The notes beneath the pieces were generated by a model. It saw nothing but the letters and a program-made list of their open reading frames with translations. It did not search any database and had not been told where the DNA came from. This document shows, piece by piece, positions 26,397 to 34,553 of a stretch of 57,962 nt of DNA. The position numbers were made by a program, and so were the translations under genes. The first letter of the stretch is position 1; each line of letters opens with the position of its first letter. Source of the DNA: Patescibacteria group bacterium (GTDB lineage Bacteria > Patescibacteriota > Minisyncoccia > Ryanbacterales > GWA2-47-10b); contig JBBTSE010000004.1 of assembly GCA_038064855.1 (NCBI GenBank), forward strand, positions 1 to 57,962. The letters are read 5' to 3'.

Positions 26397-27685
26397 AAAA
26401 CAAAGTACAAATCATTGCCATCATCGTCTCGATTATTGTCATAATTGCTTCGCTCATTGTATTTTCTAGTACGGGAGAACCCCGACCCGTAGGTTTTGGT
26501 GATGTCAAAGAAGTTATCATTTGGGGCGTTGACGACCCAATGCTCTTTGAAGAAGCGGTAGAAGACTACACAGATCAATTTCATAAAAAAGTAACCTACA
26601 TCGAAAAAGATCCGCGCACCTTTGATCGCGATCTGCTCGAGGCAATCGCCGCAGGTGAAAGTCCGCAGGCGATTATCACCTCAACCGATTGGATAGCAAA
26701 AAACCGCGACAAGATAGCCCCACCCAAACAATCAATTGTACGCGCAGAAGATGTGGAGATGGCATTTGCCGACCTTGCGACCATAGCGCTCGTTGAGCAC
26801 AAAAAAGTTGAGAACAAACCTGATGAAAAAACCGTATGGGGACTCCCCTTATGGATTGACCCTTTGGTGCTTTTTTGGAATAAAGATCTTTTTAATCAAT
26901 CACTTGTCGCCGTCTCACCCGCTACCTGGCATGACTTTCTAAGTACCTCAAATAAAATAAAAGAACTTGGTGCAGGAGGTACCATACTTCGCTCAGGTGC
27001 GTCATTGGGACGCGCACGCAATATACCACTCCACAAAGAGATACTCGCATTGTTACTTCTCCAACAGGGCGCTTCCCTTGAAGAAGCACTCTTTGCGGAT
27101 ACCACCAACCAAGGTCCGATATCATTGAGTGTACTACGCTTTTATACCGATTACGGCAAACCAGGTACGGCTGCCTACACTTGGCACGGTGTACTTGCCG
27201 AGCCTCGTGAGCTTTTTATCGAAGGCAAGCTTGGCATGATGCTTGATCACTATTCGTACAAAAAAGAACTGGAGGATAAAAATCCTCATCGTGCGTTTGA
27301 TATTTCACCCGTACCACAAACGCAAGGTGGCAAACTGGCCTATGTCGCCGATGTGCGTGCAATCACCATACCCAAAGGAGCATCGGAGCAAGATGCCGCG
27401 TGGGCTTTCGCGCGCTTTCTTGTCAGTGAACCGGAACTCAAAAAAATCATTTCTCGAGGTGTCGTTGTCGCGGCGCGGCGTGACCTCATCGCCGTTGACT
27501 CACTGCCAGAGATTCTCAAAAGATCAGTTCTCAATGCAAAATCATCGTTTGAACAGTATCCAAAAGAAAACGCGCCCATCATCAAAGAGATGATCGAGAG
27601 TATTGCTAACGGGCGGCTTTTACCGTCAGAAGCAGTGAGTGAAGCGCGATTAAAACGCAAGCGTCTCATCGATGAAAAAAAGTAG
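26393..27685 (+). CDS. Extracellular solute-binding protein, membrane-anchored, orphan
   Basis: 430 residues: an N-terminal hydrophobic anchor (6-26) with no lipobox Cys, then a family 1 (sugar-type) periplasmic-binding fold with SPQAIITSTDWIAKN, VWGLPLWIDPLVLFWNKDLF, ATWHDFLSTSNKIKEL and the hinge-region FARFLVSEPELKKI. No ABC permease or ATPase is nearby. It overlaps the methyltransferase by 4 bases and the first pilin-hydrolase gene by 14 bases, so it is translationally tied to the surface cluster. It might sense or capture an oligosaccharide, perhaps a wall fragment, but this is inference. Confidence 0.82.
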   Translation: MKNKVQIIAIIVSIIVIIASLIVFSSTGEPRPVGFGDVKEVIIWGVDDPMLFEEAVEDYTDQFHKKVTYIEKDPRTFDRDLLEAIAAGESPQAIITSTDWIAKNRDKIAPPKQSIVRAEDVEMAFADLATIALVEHKKVENKPDEKTVWGLPLWIDPLVLFWNKDLFNQSLVAVSPATWHDFLSTSNKIKELGAGGTILRSGASLGRARNIPLHKEILALLLLQQGASLEEALFADTTNQGPISLSVLRFYTDYGKPGTAAYTWHGVLAEPRELFIEGKLGMMLDHYSYKKELEDKNPHRAFDISPVPQTQGGKLAYVADVRAITIPKGASEQDAAWAFARFLVSEPELKKIISRGVVVAARRDLIAVDSLPEILKRSVLNAKSSFEQYPKENAPIIKEMIESIANGRLLPSEAVSEARLKRKRLIDEKK

Positions 27686-28817
27686 CGCGATTTTCACCCT
27701 CACCCTCCTTCTCCTCGCGCTTCCCCTCCTTACCTTTGCCGCAGCACCAGAAGGTGGATTGGTACCAGTAGGATGTCAGACGGGTTGTCCGTGTTCGTTC
27801 TGTGATCTGTATGATCTTGCTGACAATATCATAGGGTTTTTGCTCTACATCATTGCCGTACCTGTTGCGGCAGGTGCTTTCTTGTATGGTGGAGTACTCA
27901 TGCTGACATCGGGAGGCAATCCGAGTCAGATTACCAAAGGAAGAGGGGTGATGACCAATGCGGTTATTGGTATGGCATTGGCGTTCTTTGCATGGGCGAT
28001 ATTCAATACTATTCTTTCGACTATTGGGTTTGGTATTAAAAAAGCAAGTTGGTATGACATACCAAAGTGTGACCCTGGTGGTGGGACTGCGAGTTGTAAT
28101 GTTGATTTGGGAAAAGAGGTGACAGTGGATCCAGTGGGGCCGGTACTTGCAGGTAGAAATTTTACCGGAAATATCGATGATGGGTGCTTTCGTGATGGCG
28201 TTAATATCTGCGGAGCCGATGGGTCCGATCTCCTCAATGGTAACGAAGGACTCCACCAAGAGGCGAAATCTGCTTCTATGGCTGATCTCGCGCGCTATGA
28301 AAGCGTCATCAATGCATTGGCCGCACAGTATGGCGTTGATCCTGATCGTATTCGTGCCATTATTGCCGCTGAATCGTCAGGCAACGAAAATGCGACACAC
28401 CAAGACCGCGACGGCAAATCATCCTACGGACTCATGCAAGTCCGTATGGATACTGCGTGCCAGATAGACCCGCCACTTTGCAGTCTGTCGCCTGCCGAAG
28501 CGCGAGAGCGTTTGAGTGCGCCGTCATATAATCTTGAAATGGGTATCGCATACTATAAACAAATGCTCAATAAATATGGCGGCGATGAGACGCTTGCATC
28601 TGCCGCTTACAATGGTGGTCCAGGAGCAAATAACAATAGTACAAATTGCCCCGGGCAACTGCGCTGGCAATGCGAATGGGATGATGATCCGGCCGTCTCC
28701 GGCACCTGCAATAGTAGCGTGTCAACTGCTGGTTGCAAAAGAAACACGGGCTATCAAGTTACTCGCGATTACACGGGAAAGCTGAATGATCTTGAAAACC
28801 AATACCGTGGAAATTAA
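27672..28817 (+). CDS. T4SS-pilin-like domain fused to a lytic transglycosylase (SLT)
   Basis: 381 residues. Signal peptide 1-24 (cut near FAA), then a VirB2/T4SS-pilin-like module (about 25-150): a Cys cluster CPCSFCDLYDLADN, helix 1, YGGVLMLTSGGNPSQITKGRG, helix 2 (AVIGMALAFFAWAIFNTIL). A linker leads to a soluble SLT domain from about 205: IIAAESSGN (catalytic Glu), YGLMQV, SLEMGIAYYKQ-type helix and SAAYNGGPG. This would cut glycan strands of peptidoglycan. It resembles VirB1 and VirB2 in one chain, which I have not seen described. Residues 9-150 are encoded by a repeat identical to the next gene. Confidence 0.85.
   Translation: MKKSSAIFTLTLLLLALPLLTFAAAPEGGLVPVGCQTGCPCSFCDLYDLADNIIGFLLYIIAVPVAAGAFLYGGVLMLTSGGNPSQITKGRGVMTNAVIGMALAFFAWAIFNTILSTIGFGIKKASWYDIPKCDPGGGTASCNVDLGKEVTVDPVGPVLAGRNFTGNIDDGCFRDGVNICGADGSDLLNGNEGLHQEAKSASMADLARYESVINALAAQYGVDPDRIRAIIAAESSGNENATHQDRDGKSSYGLMQVRMDTACQIDPPLCSLSPAEARERLSAPSYNLEMGIAYYKQMLNKYGGDETLASAAYNGGPGANNNSTNCPGQLRWQCEWDDDPAVSGTCNSSVSTAGCKRNTGYQVTRDYTGKLNDLENQYRGN
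27695..28121 (+). repeat. 427-bp direct repeat, copy 1
   Basis: Identical by eye, base for base, to 28848-29274 (offset 1153). It encodes the end of the signal peptide and the whole pilin-like module, in the same frame in both genes. Confidence 0.95.
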
Positions 28818-28821
28818 TCGC

Positions 28822-29727
28822 ATGAGATATCAATACTTCAGTATTGCCACCCTCACCCTCCTTCTCCTCGCGCTTCCCCTCCTTACCTTTGCCGCAGCAC
28901 CAGAAGGTGGATTGGTACCAGTAGGATGTCAGACGGGTTGTCCGTGTTCGTTCTGTGATCTGTATGATCTTGCTGACAATATCATAGGGTTTTTGCTCTA
29001 CATCATTGCCGTACCTGTTGCGGCAGGTGCTTTCTTGTATGGTGGAGTACTCATGCTGACATCGGGAGGCAATCCGAGTCAGATTACCAAAGGAAGAGGG
29101 GTGATGACCAATGCGGTTATTGGTATGGCATTGGCGTTCTTTGCATGGGCGATATTCAATACTATTCTTTCGACTATTGGGTTTGGTATTAAAAAAGCAA
29201 GTTGGTATGACATACCAAAGTGTGACCCTGGTGGTGGGACTGCGAGTTGTAATGTTGATTTGGGAAAAGAGGTGGTGCCCGAGCCGCCAGGGCCGACCGT
29301 CCCACCTCCTAGTGGAGGGCCGCCTCCACCCTTAGGCGAAGGTCTCTCGCATCAGGAAGCACGAGATATGTTACGCGCGGCAGGTATTGATATCTCCTCG
29401 TCAGGAAACTGCGAAGAAGATAGGCCCGGATGCACCTATCTGGGAGGACTATCGCAAGAAACTATCAACCGCATCATACAAGTTGATATAGGATGCAATG
29501 GCTGTGTTACAATTACGGGAGGAACCGAGCCGGGCCATGCCTCTCACGGTGCCGACCACCCAAACACCGTAGATCTCCGCTATAGTGAAGGAGCAGTCTC
29601 TTCATTGCGAGGCAATGGGCTACCTACAGATGCGAACTTTGGGCGCGGAGCTACCTGCGAACTTGGCGGCCGAAAAGTTACCTGCGGTAGCTTGCCCAGA
29701 CCAGATCATATCCATGTTGAATTCTAA
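28822..29727 (+). CDS. T4SS-pilin-like domain fused to an M15-type peptidase-like domain
   Basis: 301 residues. It shares the preceding protein's pilin-like module exactly, with a different first 9 residues (MRYQYFSIA). A proline-rich linker (PEPPGPTVPPPSGG) leads to a C-terminal domain (about 185-301) with GHASHGADHPNTVDLRYS and the closing DHIHVEF. The spaced His/Asp and final HxH fit the zinc site of M15/hedgehog-fold D,D-carboxypeptidases, which trim peptidoglycan stems. Four extra Cys (GNCEEDRPGC, IGCNGC) suggest disulfides outside the cell. ATG 28822 is 4 bases past the previous stop. The M15 call is moderately sure. Confidence 0.78.
   Translation: MRYQYFSIATLTLLLLALPLLTFAAAPEGGLVPVGCQTGCPCSFCDLYDLADNIIGFLLYIIAVPVAAGAFLYGGVLMLTSGGNPSQITKGRGVMTNAVIGMALAFFAWAIFNTILSTIGFGIKKASWYDIPKCDPGGGTASCNVDLGKEVVPEPPGPTVPPPSGGPPPPLGEGLSHQEARDMLRAAGIDISSSGNCEEDRPGCTYLGGLSQETINRIIQVDIGCNGCVTITGGTEPGHASHGADHPNTVDLRYSEGAVSSLRGNGLPTDANFGRGATCELGGRKVTCGSLPRPDHIHVEF
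28848..29274 (+). repeat. 427-bp direct repeat, copy 2
   Basis: Second copy of 27695-28121. No mismatch was seen on reading through both, including third codon positions, so the duplication or conversion is recent. Confidence 0.95.
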
Positions 29728-30055
29728 AACACTCACACCTCTCATAGCATTTTTGACACCGCTTTTCGCAAACGCGGAGAAGCTTACCTTGAACTACAAA
29801 GAACTCCTTGACCTCAAATGCACTACGATCCCGGCATGCCTCGAGCTTCTCTTTAAAGCAGCTGTTGATGTCGCCTTCCCTATTGCTGTCGTCTTTATCC
29901 TCTGGTCGGGGTTTCTCTTTGTCTCGGCAGGTGGTAACCCTGAGAAGATAAAAACAGCGCGTACAACGCTCCTTTGGGCGCTTATAGGTCTTACGGTCGT
30001 GATCGGTGCATGGACGCTTTCGGTCGCCTTTAAGGACTCATTCCTCGGCCTCTAA
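29714..30055 (+). CDS. T4SS-pilin-like small membrane protein
   Basis: 113 residues: weak signal sequence (MLNSKTLTPLIAFLTPLFANA), Cys pair in LDLKCTTIPACLELL, helix 1 (FPIAVVFILWSGFLFVSAGGNPEKIKTA) and helix 2 (LLWALIGLTVVIGAWTLSVAF). The GGNPEKIK turn between helices is the VirB2/T4SS-pilin hallmark. ATG 29714 overlaps the M15-fusion stop by 14 bases; the longer reading from 29585 is rejected because it lies in that gene. Confidence 0.82.
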   Translation: MLNSKTLTPLIAFLTPLFANAEKLTLNYKELLDLKCTTIPACLELLFKAAVDVAFPIAVVFILWSGFLFVSAGGNPEKIKTARTTLLWALIGLTVVIGAWTLSVAFKDSFLGL

Positions 30056-30057
30056 TT

Positions 30058-30420
30058 ATGATCTCTTTCCACAAGCTGTTTGGCAAAAAACCACTCTCGG
30101 CTATACTAATGGTAGCGGCTCTCTGCGTCATAGCGGGCACGGCATCTGCGGCGCTCGATAATATCTCAAAGTCCCCTACCAAATCTCAAGACTTCGCAGG
30201 AATCTTGCAAGGGATCGCCGATTTTGTAACCACATTCGGCACTCCGGTAGCAGCATTCTTTATAGTGCTCAGCGGTCTCATGTTTGTTGCCGCACGAGGC
30301 AACGCGCAGAAACTCGAGGAGGCACGCACGATGTTTCTATGGGTTTTGGTGGGTACGGCTATTATCGTGGGCGCAGGACCCATCGCCTCTATGATCATTG
30401 ACTTTGCAAAAAAGCTCTAG
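30058..30420 (+). CDS. T4SS-pilin-like small membrane protein
   Basis: 120 residues: signal peptide to about 32 (ending ASA), then helix 1 (FGTPVAAFFIVLSGLMFVAARGN), AQKLEEARTMFLW, and helix 2 (VLVGTAIIVGAGPIASMII). It has the same two-helix plan with an R-G-N-A-Q-K-L turn. Two bases after the preceding gene. Confidence 0.8.
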   Translation: MISFHKLFGKKPLSAILMVAALCVIAGTASAALDNISKSPTKSQDFAGILQGIADFVTTFGTPVAAFFIVLSGLMFVAARGNAQKLEEARTMFLWVLVGTAIIVGAGPIASMIIDFAKKL

Positions 30421-30479
30421 TGAGATATTGCAAAGATCGTCGTCCGTTATTATCCATTATTCACAACAATAATTACTTT

Positions 30480-30833
30480 ATGAGTAAAAAAATTTTCACA
30501 CACGCTGCTGTCTTAGCGATCGCTCTTATGCCCTTGATTGTCGCGGCACAAGCACAAGGTGGTGACATCAAAGGATTTATCACTGGCACCCTCGGAGGTA
30601 TCGTTGGCGCGCTTATCAACTTCTTGATCGCGGTCGCCACCCTCGTGTTCATCTTCGGTGTCATTAGATACATCGCGGCCGGCGGTGACGCTGAAAAGGT
30701 TAAAGAAGCCCGTAGCTATATCATCTTTGCAATCGTAGGCCTTGCGGCAATCCTTGGTATTTGGGGTATCGCGAGACTGCTCGCAACAGGTATTGGAGGT
30801 TCTGATACCAACATCCCAACGCTTACTATCTAA
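30480..30833 (+). CDS. T4SS-pilin-like small membrane protein
   Basis: 117 residues: signal peptide MSKKIFTHAAVLAIALMPLIVAAQA, helix 1 (GALINFLIAVATLVFIFGVIRYIAAGGD), the turn AEKVKEARSYI, helix 2 (FAIVGLAAILGIWGIARLLA), short tail. This is the closest of the set to textbook VirB2/TrbC pilins. ATG 30480 is preferred because the signal peptide starts there; 59 noncoding bases precede it. Confidence 0.83.
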   Translation: MSKKIFTHAAVLAIALMPLIVAAQAQGGDIKGFITGTLGGIVGALINFLIAVATLVFIFGVIRYIAAGGDAEKVKEARSYIIFAIVGLAAILGIWGIARLLATGIGGSDTNIPTLTI

Positions 30834-30840
30834 TAACCGC

Positions 30841-31092
30841 ATGCCGCCACTCGCAGATATCCAAGACATCGTTGGCACCGTTGTTGATAATATTATCAAC
30901 CCACTATTCATACTGGCTTTCGGTCTAGCAACACTCCTCTTTATGTGGGGCGTGATCCAAGCCATGATGAGTCCTGATGATACGGAGGCACGCCAAAACG
31001 GCAAGCAGCATATTATCTGGGGAATTGTAGGGGCAGCAATCATGCTCGGAACTGGTGGGATCATCCGCCTCCTCATGAGCATTTGGAAGTAA
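30841..31092 (+). CDS. T4SS-pilin-like small membrane protein, no signal peptide
   Basis: 83 residues: MPPLADIQDIVGTVVDNIIN, helix 1 (PLFILAFGLATLLFMWGVIQAMM), turn SPDDTEARQNGKQHI, helix 2 (IIWGIVGAAIMLGTGGIIRLLM). It lacks a cleavable signal, unlike its neighbours. Seven bases after the previous gene; last of the cluster, followed by a terminator. Confidence 0.78.
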   Translation: MPPLADIQDIVGTVVDNIINPLFILAFGLATLLFMWGVIQAMMSPDDTEARQNGKQHIIWGIVGAAIMLGTGGIIRLLMSIWK

Positions 31093-31104
31093 GCTAAGGC
31101 ATAC

Positions 31105-31135
31105 AAAAACTCCGCAGCTGCGGGGTTTTTGTTTA
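31105..31135. terminator. Terminator at the end of the pilin cluster
   Basis: Palindromic CCGCAGCTGCGG core with AAAAACT and GGTTTTTG flanks, followed by TTT. Serves the rightward cluster and probably the convergent glycosyltransferase. Confidence 0.85.
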
Positions 31136-31136
31136 T

Positions 31137-32384
31137 CTATATACCGTAGGTATAGCGCGATGCCAAAAGAAATCCGGCGATCAAGAAAAGAGCAAAGAGG
31201 ACACGAGCACTTTTATGTGTAGCGCGCGGCAGTATGATGCCTCGCAACTCTTCTAATGCCCACGGAGCGAGGAGCCAACCAAATGTCAGCGCCATAAAAT
31301 AGTGATACATAAAAAATGGCCTACCGATAGCAAAAAACGGTACAAAACTTATCATATATCCTACAAGCGCGAAAAGTGCGGGGGCAGGCAGACGCCCCGA
31401 GACAAGCATAGTGCATGCAAAAACGACGCTGATAAACACCGTACCCCACCCGGCAAAGTTTGGACTAAGGGCTATGGCCCGCTCACCTCTACCCCACATA
31501 CCCACCATCCCTTGCCCCAACGGCCACTCCCACGGCCGCGATGAGTGTGGATGCTCGTCTACCGTATAATTTGCCTGATACATAATCTCAGTGTAGCGGG
31601 GTAGAAAGGTTATCGTCTCGCCAATGCTCCATGGCGCCGGGTACGCGAGCGCGGGTACCGCGTCAAACGAAAATCGATCGGCAAGAAACCCACCTGAAAA
31701 CTGCCCGAAGAATATAAAAAATACTGCGATATACACCGCCACCGCGCCAACGCCCAGCACCCCGATATCTTTGTATTTTTTGTGCCACAGAGAAGCGAGT
31801 ATCACCGTACCCAAAAACGCCAGACCAATCCATTTGATAGAAAACGCGGCGCCAAAAAAAATACTAGCGAGTATGAGTTTGGCGAGGCCACCCCTACGCT
31901 CATACCAAAGATATGTCATGATACCCGCCATGCCAAAAGTCACGAGCATCATGTCAGGCAAAAGAGTGCGTGAGTACACAATGAGTGCGTTATCGAGCGC
32001 GATACCAAGCCCCGCGATAACTGCAAAAGATCTATCCGCCCATAAAAGCCGTGCTGATATAAATACCAACACAGCCAACAGCGAGCCAAAAATAATATTT
32101 ACGAACCGTAGAGCGGCGAATGGAAAATCTCCAAACGGGACGCCCGTGCCACGAAATATCTTATAGTCAAAAGAAAAGTTGCGCGCGACGCTCGCCATAA
32201 TAATATTTGGCAGCGGCGGGTGGAGTTCAAAGTACGGCCTATCGTAAATTATATTGGAGATATAGGTCGCGTAAATACCTTCGTCGAGCACCGTGCTGTC
32301 AGGATACCAAAAGAATGGCGCGCGCAACAAAAACGCTACGAAAAAAATAAGCGCGCCCAAAAGTACATCTCGATTTTTCATCAT
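31137..32384 (-). CDS. PMT-type (GT-C fold) membrane glycosyltransferase
   Basis: About 415 residues with 10 or more helices. The first outer loop has STVLDEGIYATYISNIIYDR and ELHPPLPN, the D-E and HPPL signature of GT39/ArnT-like enzymes using polyprenyl-phosphate sugars. Substrate unknown; it could glycosylate surface proteins such as the neighbouring pilins, though no sequence evidence links them. ATG 32384 (or 32381) is chosen; the frame further upstream runs through tRNA genes and is not coding. Confidence 0.82.
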   Translation of the reverse strand: MMKNRDVLLGALIFFVAFLLRAPFFWYPDSTVLDEGIYATYISNIIYDRPYFELHPPLPNIIMASVARNFSFDYKIFRGTGVPFGDFPFAALRFVNIIFGSLLAVLVFISARLLWADRSFAVIAGLGIALDNALIVYSRTLLPDMMLVTFGMAGIMTYLWYERRGGLAKLILASIFFGAAFSIKWIGLAFLGTVILASLWHKKYKDIGVLGVGAVAVYIAVFFIFFGQFSGGFLADRFSFDAVPALAYPAPWSIGETITFLPRYTEIMYQANYTVDEHPHSSRPWEWPLGQGMVGMWGRGERAIALSPNFAGWGTVFISVVFACTMLVSGRLPAPALFALVGYMISFVPFFAIGRPFFMYHYFMALTFGWLLAPWALEELRGIILPRATHKSARVLFALFLIAGFLLASRYTYGI

Positions 32385-32398
32385 AATCGTTCTGACTG

Positions 32399-32481
32399 TG
32401 CCGCGGGTGGGATTCGAACCCACAAGCCCTTTCGGGCCAAGGATTTTAAGTCCTCTGCGTAAACCGTTCCGCCACCGCGGC
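32399..32481 (-). tRNA. tRNA-Leu(TAA)
   Basis: 83 nt with a long variable arm; loop CTTAAAA gives anticodon TAA. Acceptor GCCGCGG pairs perfectly. First of four closely spaced tRNAs on this strand. Confidence 0.93.
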
Positions 32482-32491
32482 AAGACACTTG

Positions 32492-32563
32492 TGCGGTCAT
32501 GGGGAGTCGAACCCCAATCTCGTCCTTGGCAAGGACGCATAATAGCCACTATACGATGACCGC
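32492..32563 (-). tRNA. tRNA-Gly(GCC)
   Basis: 72 nt; acceptor GCGGTCA/TGACCGC, loop TTGCCAA with anticodon GCC. No encoded CCA. Confidence 0.93.
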
Positions 32564-32612
32564 AAATATGTTTTCAATCATAGCGCGCAAACAGGTGAAA
32601 CTCAAGAGTTTG

Positions 32613-32696
32613 TGCTGAGGGGGAGAGTTGAACTCCCACGGGATTTCTCCCACCAGCTCCTAAGGCTGGCGCGTCTGCCAATTTCGCCACCTCAGC
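32613..32696 (-). tRNA. tRNA-Leu(TAG)
   Basis: 84 nt with long variable arm; anticodon stem CCAGC/GCTGG closes loop CTTAGGA, anticodon TAG. Confidence 0.93.
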
Positions 32697-32709
32697 AAGG
32701 AACGCCTGG

Positions 32710-32781
32710 AGGCGTGGGCGGGAATCGAACCCGCGTATAAGGGTTTTGCAGACCCTTGCCTTACCACTTGGCTACCACGCC
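32710..32781 (-). tRNA. tRNA-Cys(GCA)
   Basis: 72 nt; anticodon stem AGGGT/ACCCT, loop CTGCAAA with anticodon GCA, and discriminator U73, the tRNA-Cys identity base. Confidence 0.94.
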
Positions 32782-32782
32782 G

Positions 32783-33067
32783 CTACCGCACACTAAATCG
32801 TATCGCGGGAGTATACTTGTTGTCGAGCTTTTGACGCACGAAATGTGTCGCTTCATTTTCCCGTGTTTTGAGCTCTTCGGCAACCCCATCGCGAGCCTCA
32901 TCGGGAAAAACGCTAACCGAAATAGCGGCCCGCGAAGAAGTTTCATTGAGATCAACGAACTGCACTGAAACAAACACGCCGGGCGCAAACGAACATTCGC
33001 GCAAAAAGAATTCGGAAAGCGCTTCTTGCAAAAATGCGGTAAGCCTTTCTCTACGCCTCTCGTTCAT
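32783..33067 (-). CDS. rbfA: Ribosome-binding factor A
   Basis: 94 residues of the KH-like RbfA fold: MNERRRERLTAFLQEALSEFF at the N-terminus, VFVSVQFVDLNETSSRAAISVSVFPD, and IRFSV at the end. RbfA assists late 30S maturation. ATG 33067 overlaps the end of infB by 17 bases, matching the widespread infB-rbfA order; 33094 would overlap more. The stop lies 2 bases from tRNA-Cys. Confidence 0.9.
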   Translation of the reverse strand: MNERRRERLTAFLQEALSEFFLRECSFAPGVFVSVQFVDLNETSSRAAISVSVFPDEARDGVAEELKTRENEATHFVRQKLDNKYTPAIRFSVR

Positions 33068-34523
33068 AGTAAAACGCCAAGATGTCGCGTTCATCGATAG
33101 CGCGTGACGACTGCACCATCAAACCGCCCTCCTCGCCTGAACGCAGAGCTGTCGCGGCTATTTTATTTCTCTGCAGACTTATGATGCGCCCCTTCCCTAC
33201 AACCTCACCCTGACGAATGATTTCGAACTGCGCGTCAGCCGGTACAATACCGTCTTTCGCGCGTCCACCAATAATACGGCCGGCGGGTAGGTTGGCAAAA
33301 ACTTTGAGTACCAAAAGCTTGCCGTGATCTTCGCGCGTAATCTTTTTGGGCGCAAGTTTTTTGAGCTCTTCGCGTATCCAATCAACCGCCTCATAGATCA
33401 CTTCAAATGATCTGATAGACACATGAAAGCGTTCGGCGATATCCAATATCGGCCCGCGCATACGCACATGAAAACCCACAACAAATGGGATCTTTGCCGC
33501 GGATACATTTTTGATTTCACTCTCAGTCACCTCGCCTACCCCGCCGTCAAAGAATTTTACCGGTAAATCCGCGGGCACGATCGTGCGAAGTTCTTCGGTG
33601 AGCGCCTCGTATGATCCGGCAACATCGGCTTTTACTAAAATACCAATATCGGCAGGTGCGTTATCGCGGGCGGCGGGTTTTGCAATTGCTGCGCGCGCCA
33701 CCTCAAGATCATCCTTTGAAGAAAAGCTGATCGCCTCTGATCCAATCTCAGGCACCCTATCAAACCCAACAATGCGCGCGGGGCTCGACGGTCCTGCGCT
33801 CTCGATTGGTTTACCAAAACCGTCTTCCAAAATACGCACGGGAGCTGACGCACTACCTGCCAGCACAAAATCTCCTTTTCTTATCTGACCATCGCGCACG
33901 ATAATCACGGCGGCGGGTCCCCGACGCGGATCGAGATGTGATTCGATCACAATACCTCGAAGCGGCAGTGATGTGTCGCCATGCAATTCTTCAAGATCGG
34001 TGAGCAAAAAAATAGTCTCAAGCAATTCATCGATGCCCTTGCCTTCTTTTGCCGATACCGGCACACAAGGCACGCTCCCTCCCCACCCTTCTACCAACAC
34101 ATCGATCTCTGCAAGACTTGCTTTTGCGCGATCAATATCCGCAGTTGCCTTATCAATTTTATTGAGTGCTACGATAAAAGGAATGTTGGCCTTTTTGACT
34201 GCCTCGAGCGCCTCTTTGGTTTGCGGTTTTACACCATCGTCAGCTGCCACCACCAACACCGCGACATCAGCAACACGCGCCCCGCGTACGCGCATTTTAG
34301 AAAATATTTCGTGACCTGGAGTGTCGAGAAATGTCACGCGTTTGTCATGCCATAGAATCTCTGAGGCGCCCAAATGCTGTGTGATCCCTCCTGATTCTTT
34401 ACCTACGATATTTGTCTTGCGAATATAGTCGAGGAGCGTTGTCTTGCCATGATCAATGTGCCCCAAAATAACCACAATGGGGTGGCGCGATGTCGATACC
34501 TTGTTGTCGGTTATGTGTGACAT
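33051..34523 (-). CDS. infB: Translation initiation factor IF-2, short form
   Basis: 490 residues. The G domain begins almost at once: VVILGHIDHGKTTLLDYIR (about 18-36), GGITQHLGA (switch I), DTPGHE, NKID, VSAKEG. Domains II, III and the fMet-tRNA-binding C2 domain follow. The long N-terminal extension of most bacterial IF-2 (several hundred residues) is absent. IF-2 places initiator tRNA on the ribosome. It follows a DUF4446 gene by 30 bases. Confidence 0.96.
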   Translation of the reverse strand: MSHITDNKVSTSRHPIVVILGHIDHGKTTLLDYIRKTNIVGKESGGITQHLGASEILWHDKRVTFLDTPGHEIFSKMRVRGARVADVAVLVVAADDGVKPQTKEALEAVKKANIPFIVALNKIDKATADIDRAKASLAEIDVLVEGWGGSVPCVPVSAKEGKGIDELLETIFLLTDLEELHGDTSLPLRGIVIESHLDPRRGPAAVIIVRDGQIRKGDFVLAGSASAPVRILEDGFGKPIESAGPSSPARIVGFDRVPEIGSEAISFSSKDDLEVARAAIAKPAARDNAPADIGILVKADVAGSYEALTEELRTIVPADLPVKFFDGGVGEVTESEIKNVSAAKIPFVVGFHVRMRGPILDIAERFHVSIRSFEVIYEAVDWIREELKKLAPKKITREDHGKLLVLKVFANLPAGRIIGGRAKDGIVPADAQFEIIRQGEVVGKGRIISLQRNKIAATALRSGEEGGLMVQSSRAIDERDILAFYYEREA

Positions 34524-34553
34524 AAAGTTGTCTGCGAGTGTAGTTCATATCCT

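Noticed and set aside
31624-32166. Rightward ORF of 180 codons
   Set aside because: Antisense to the glycosyltransferase; composition is the mirror of membrane helices.
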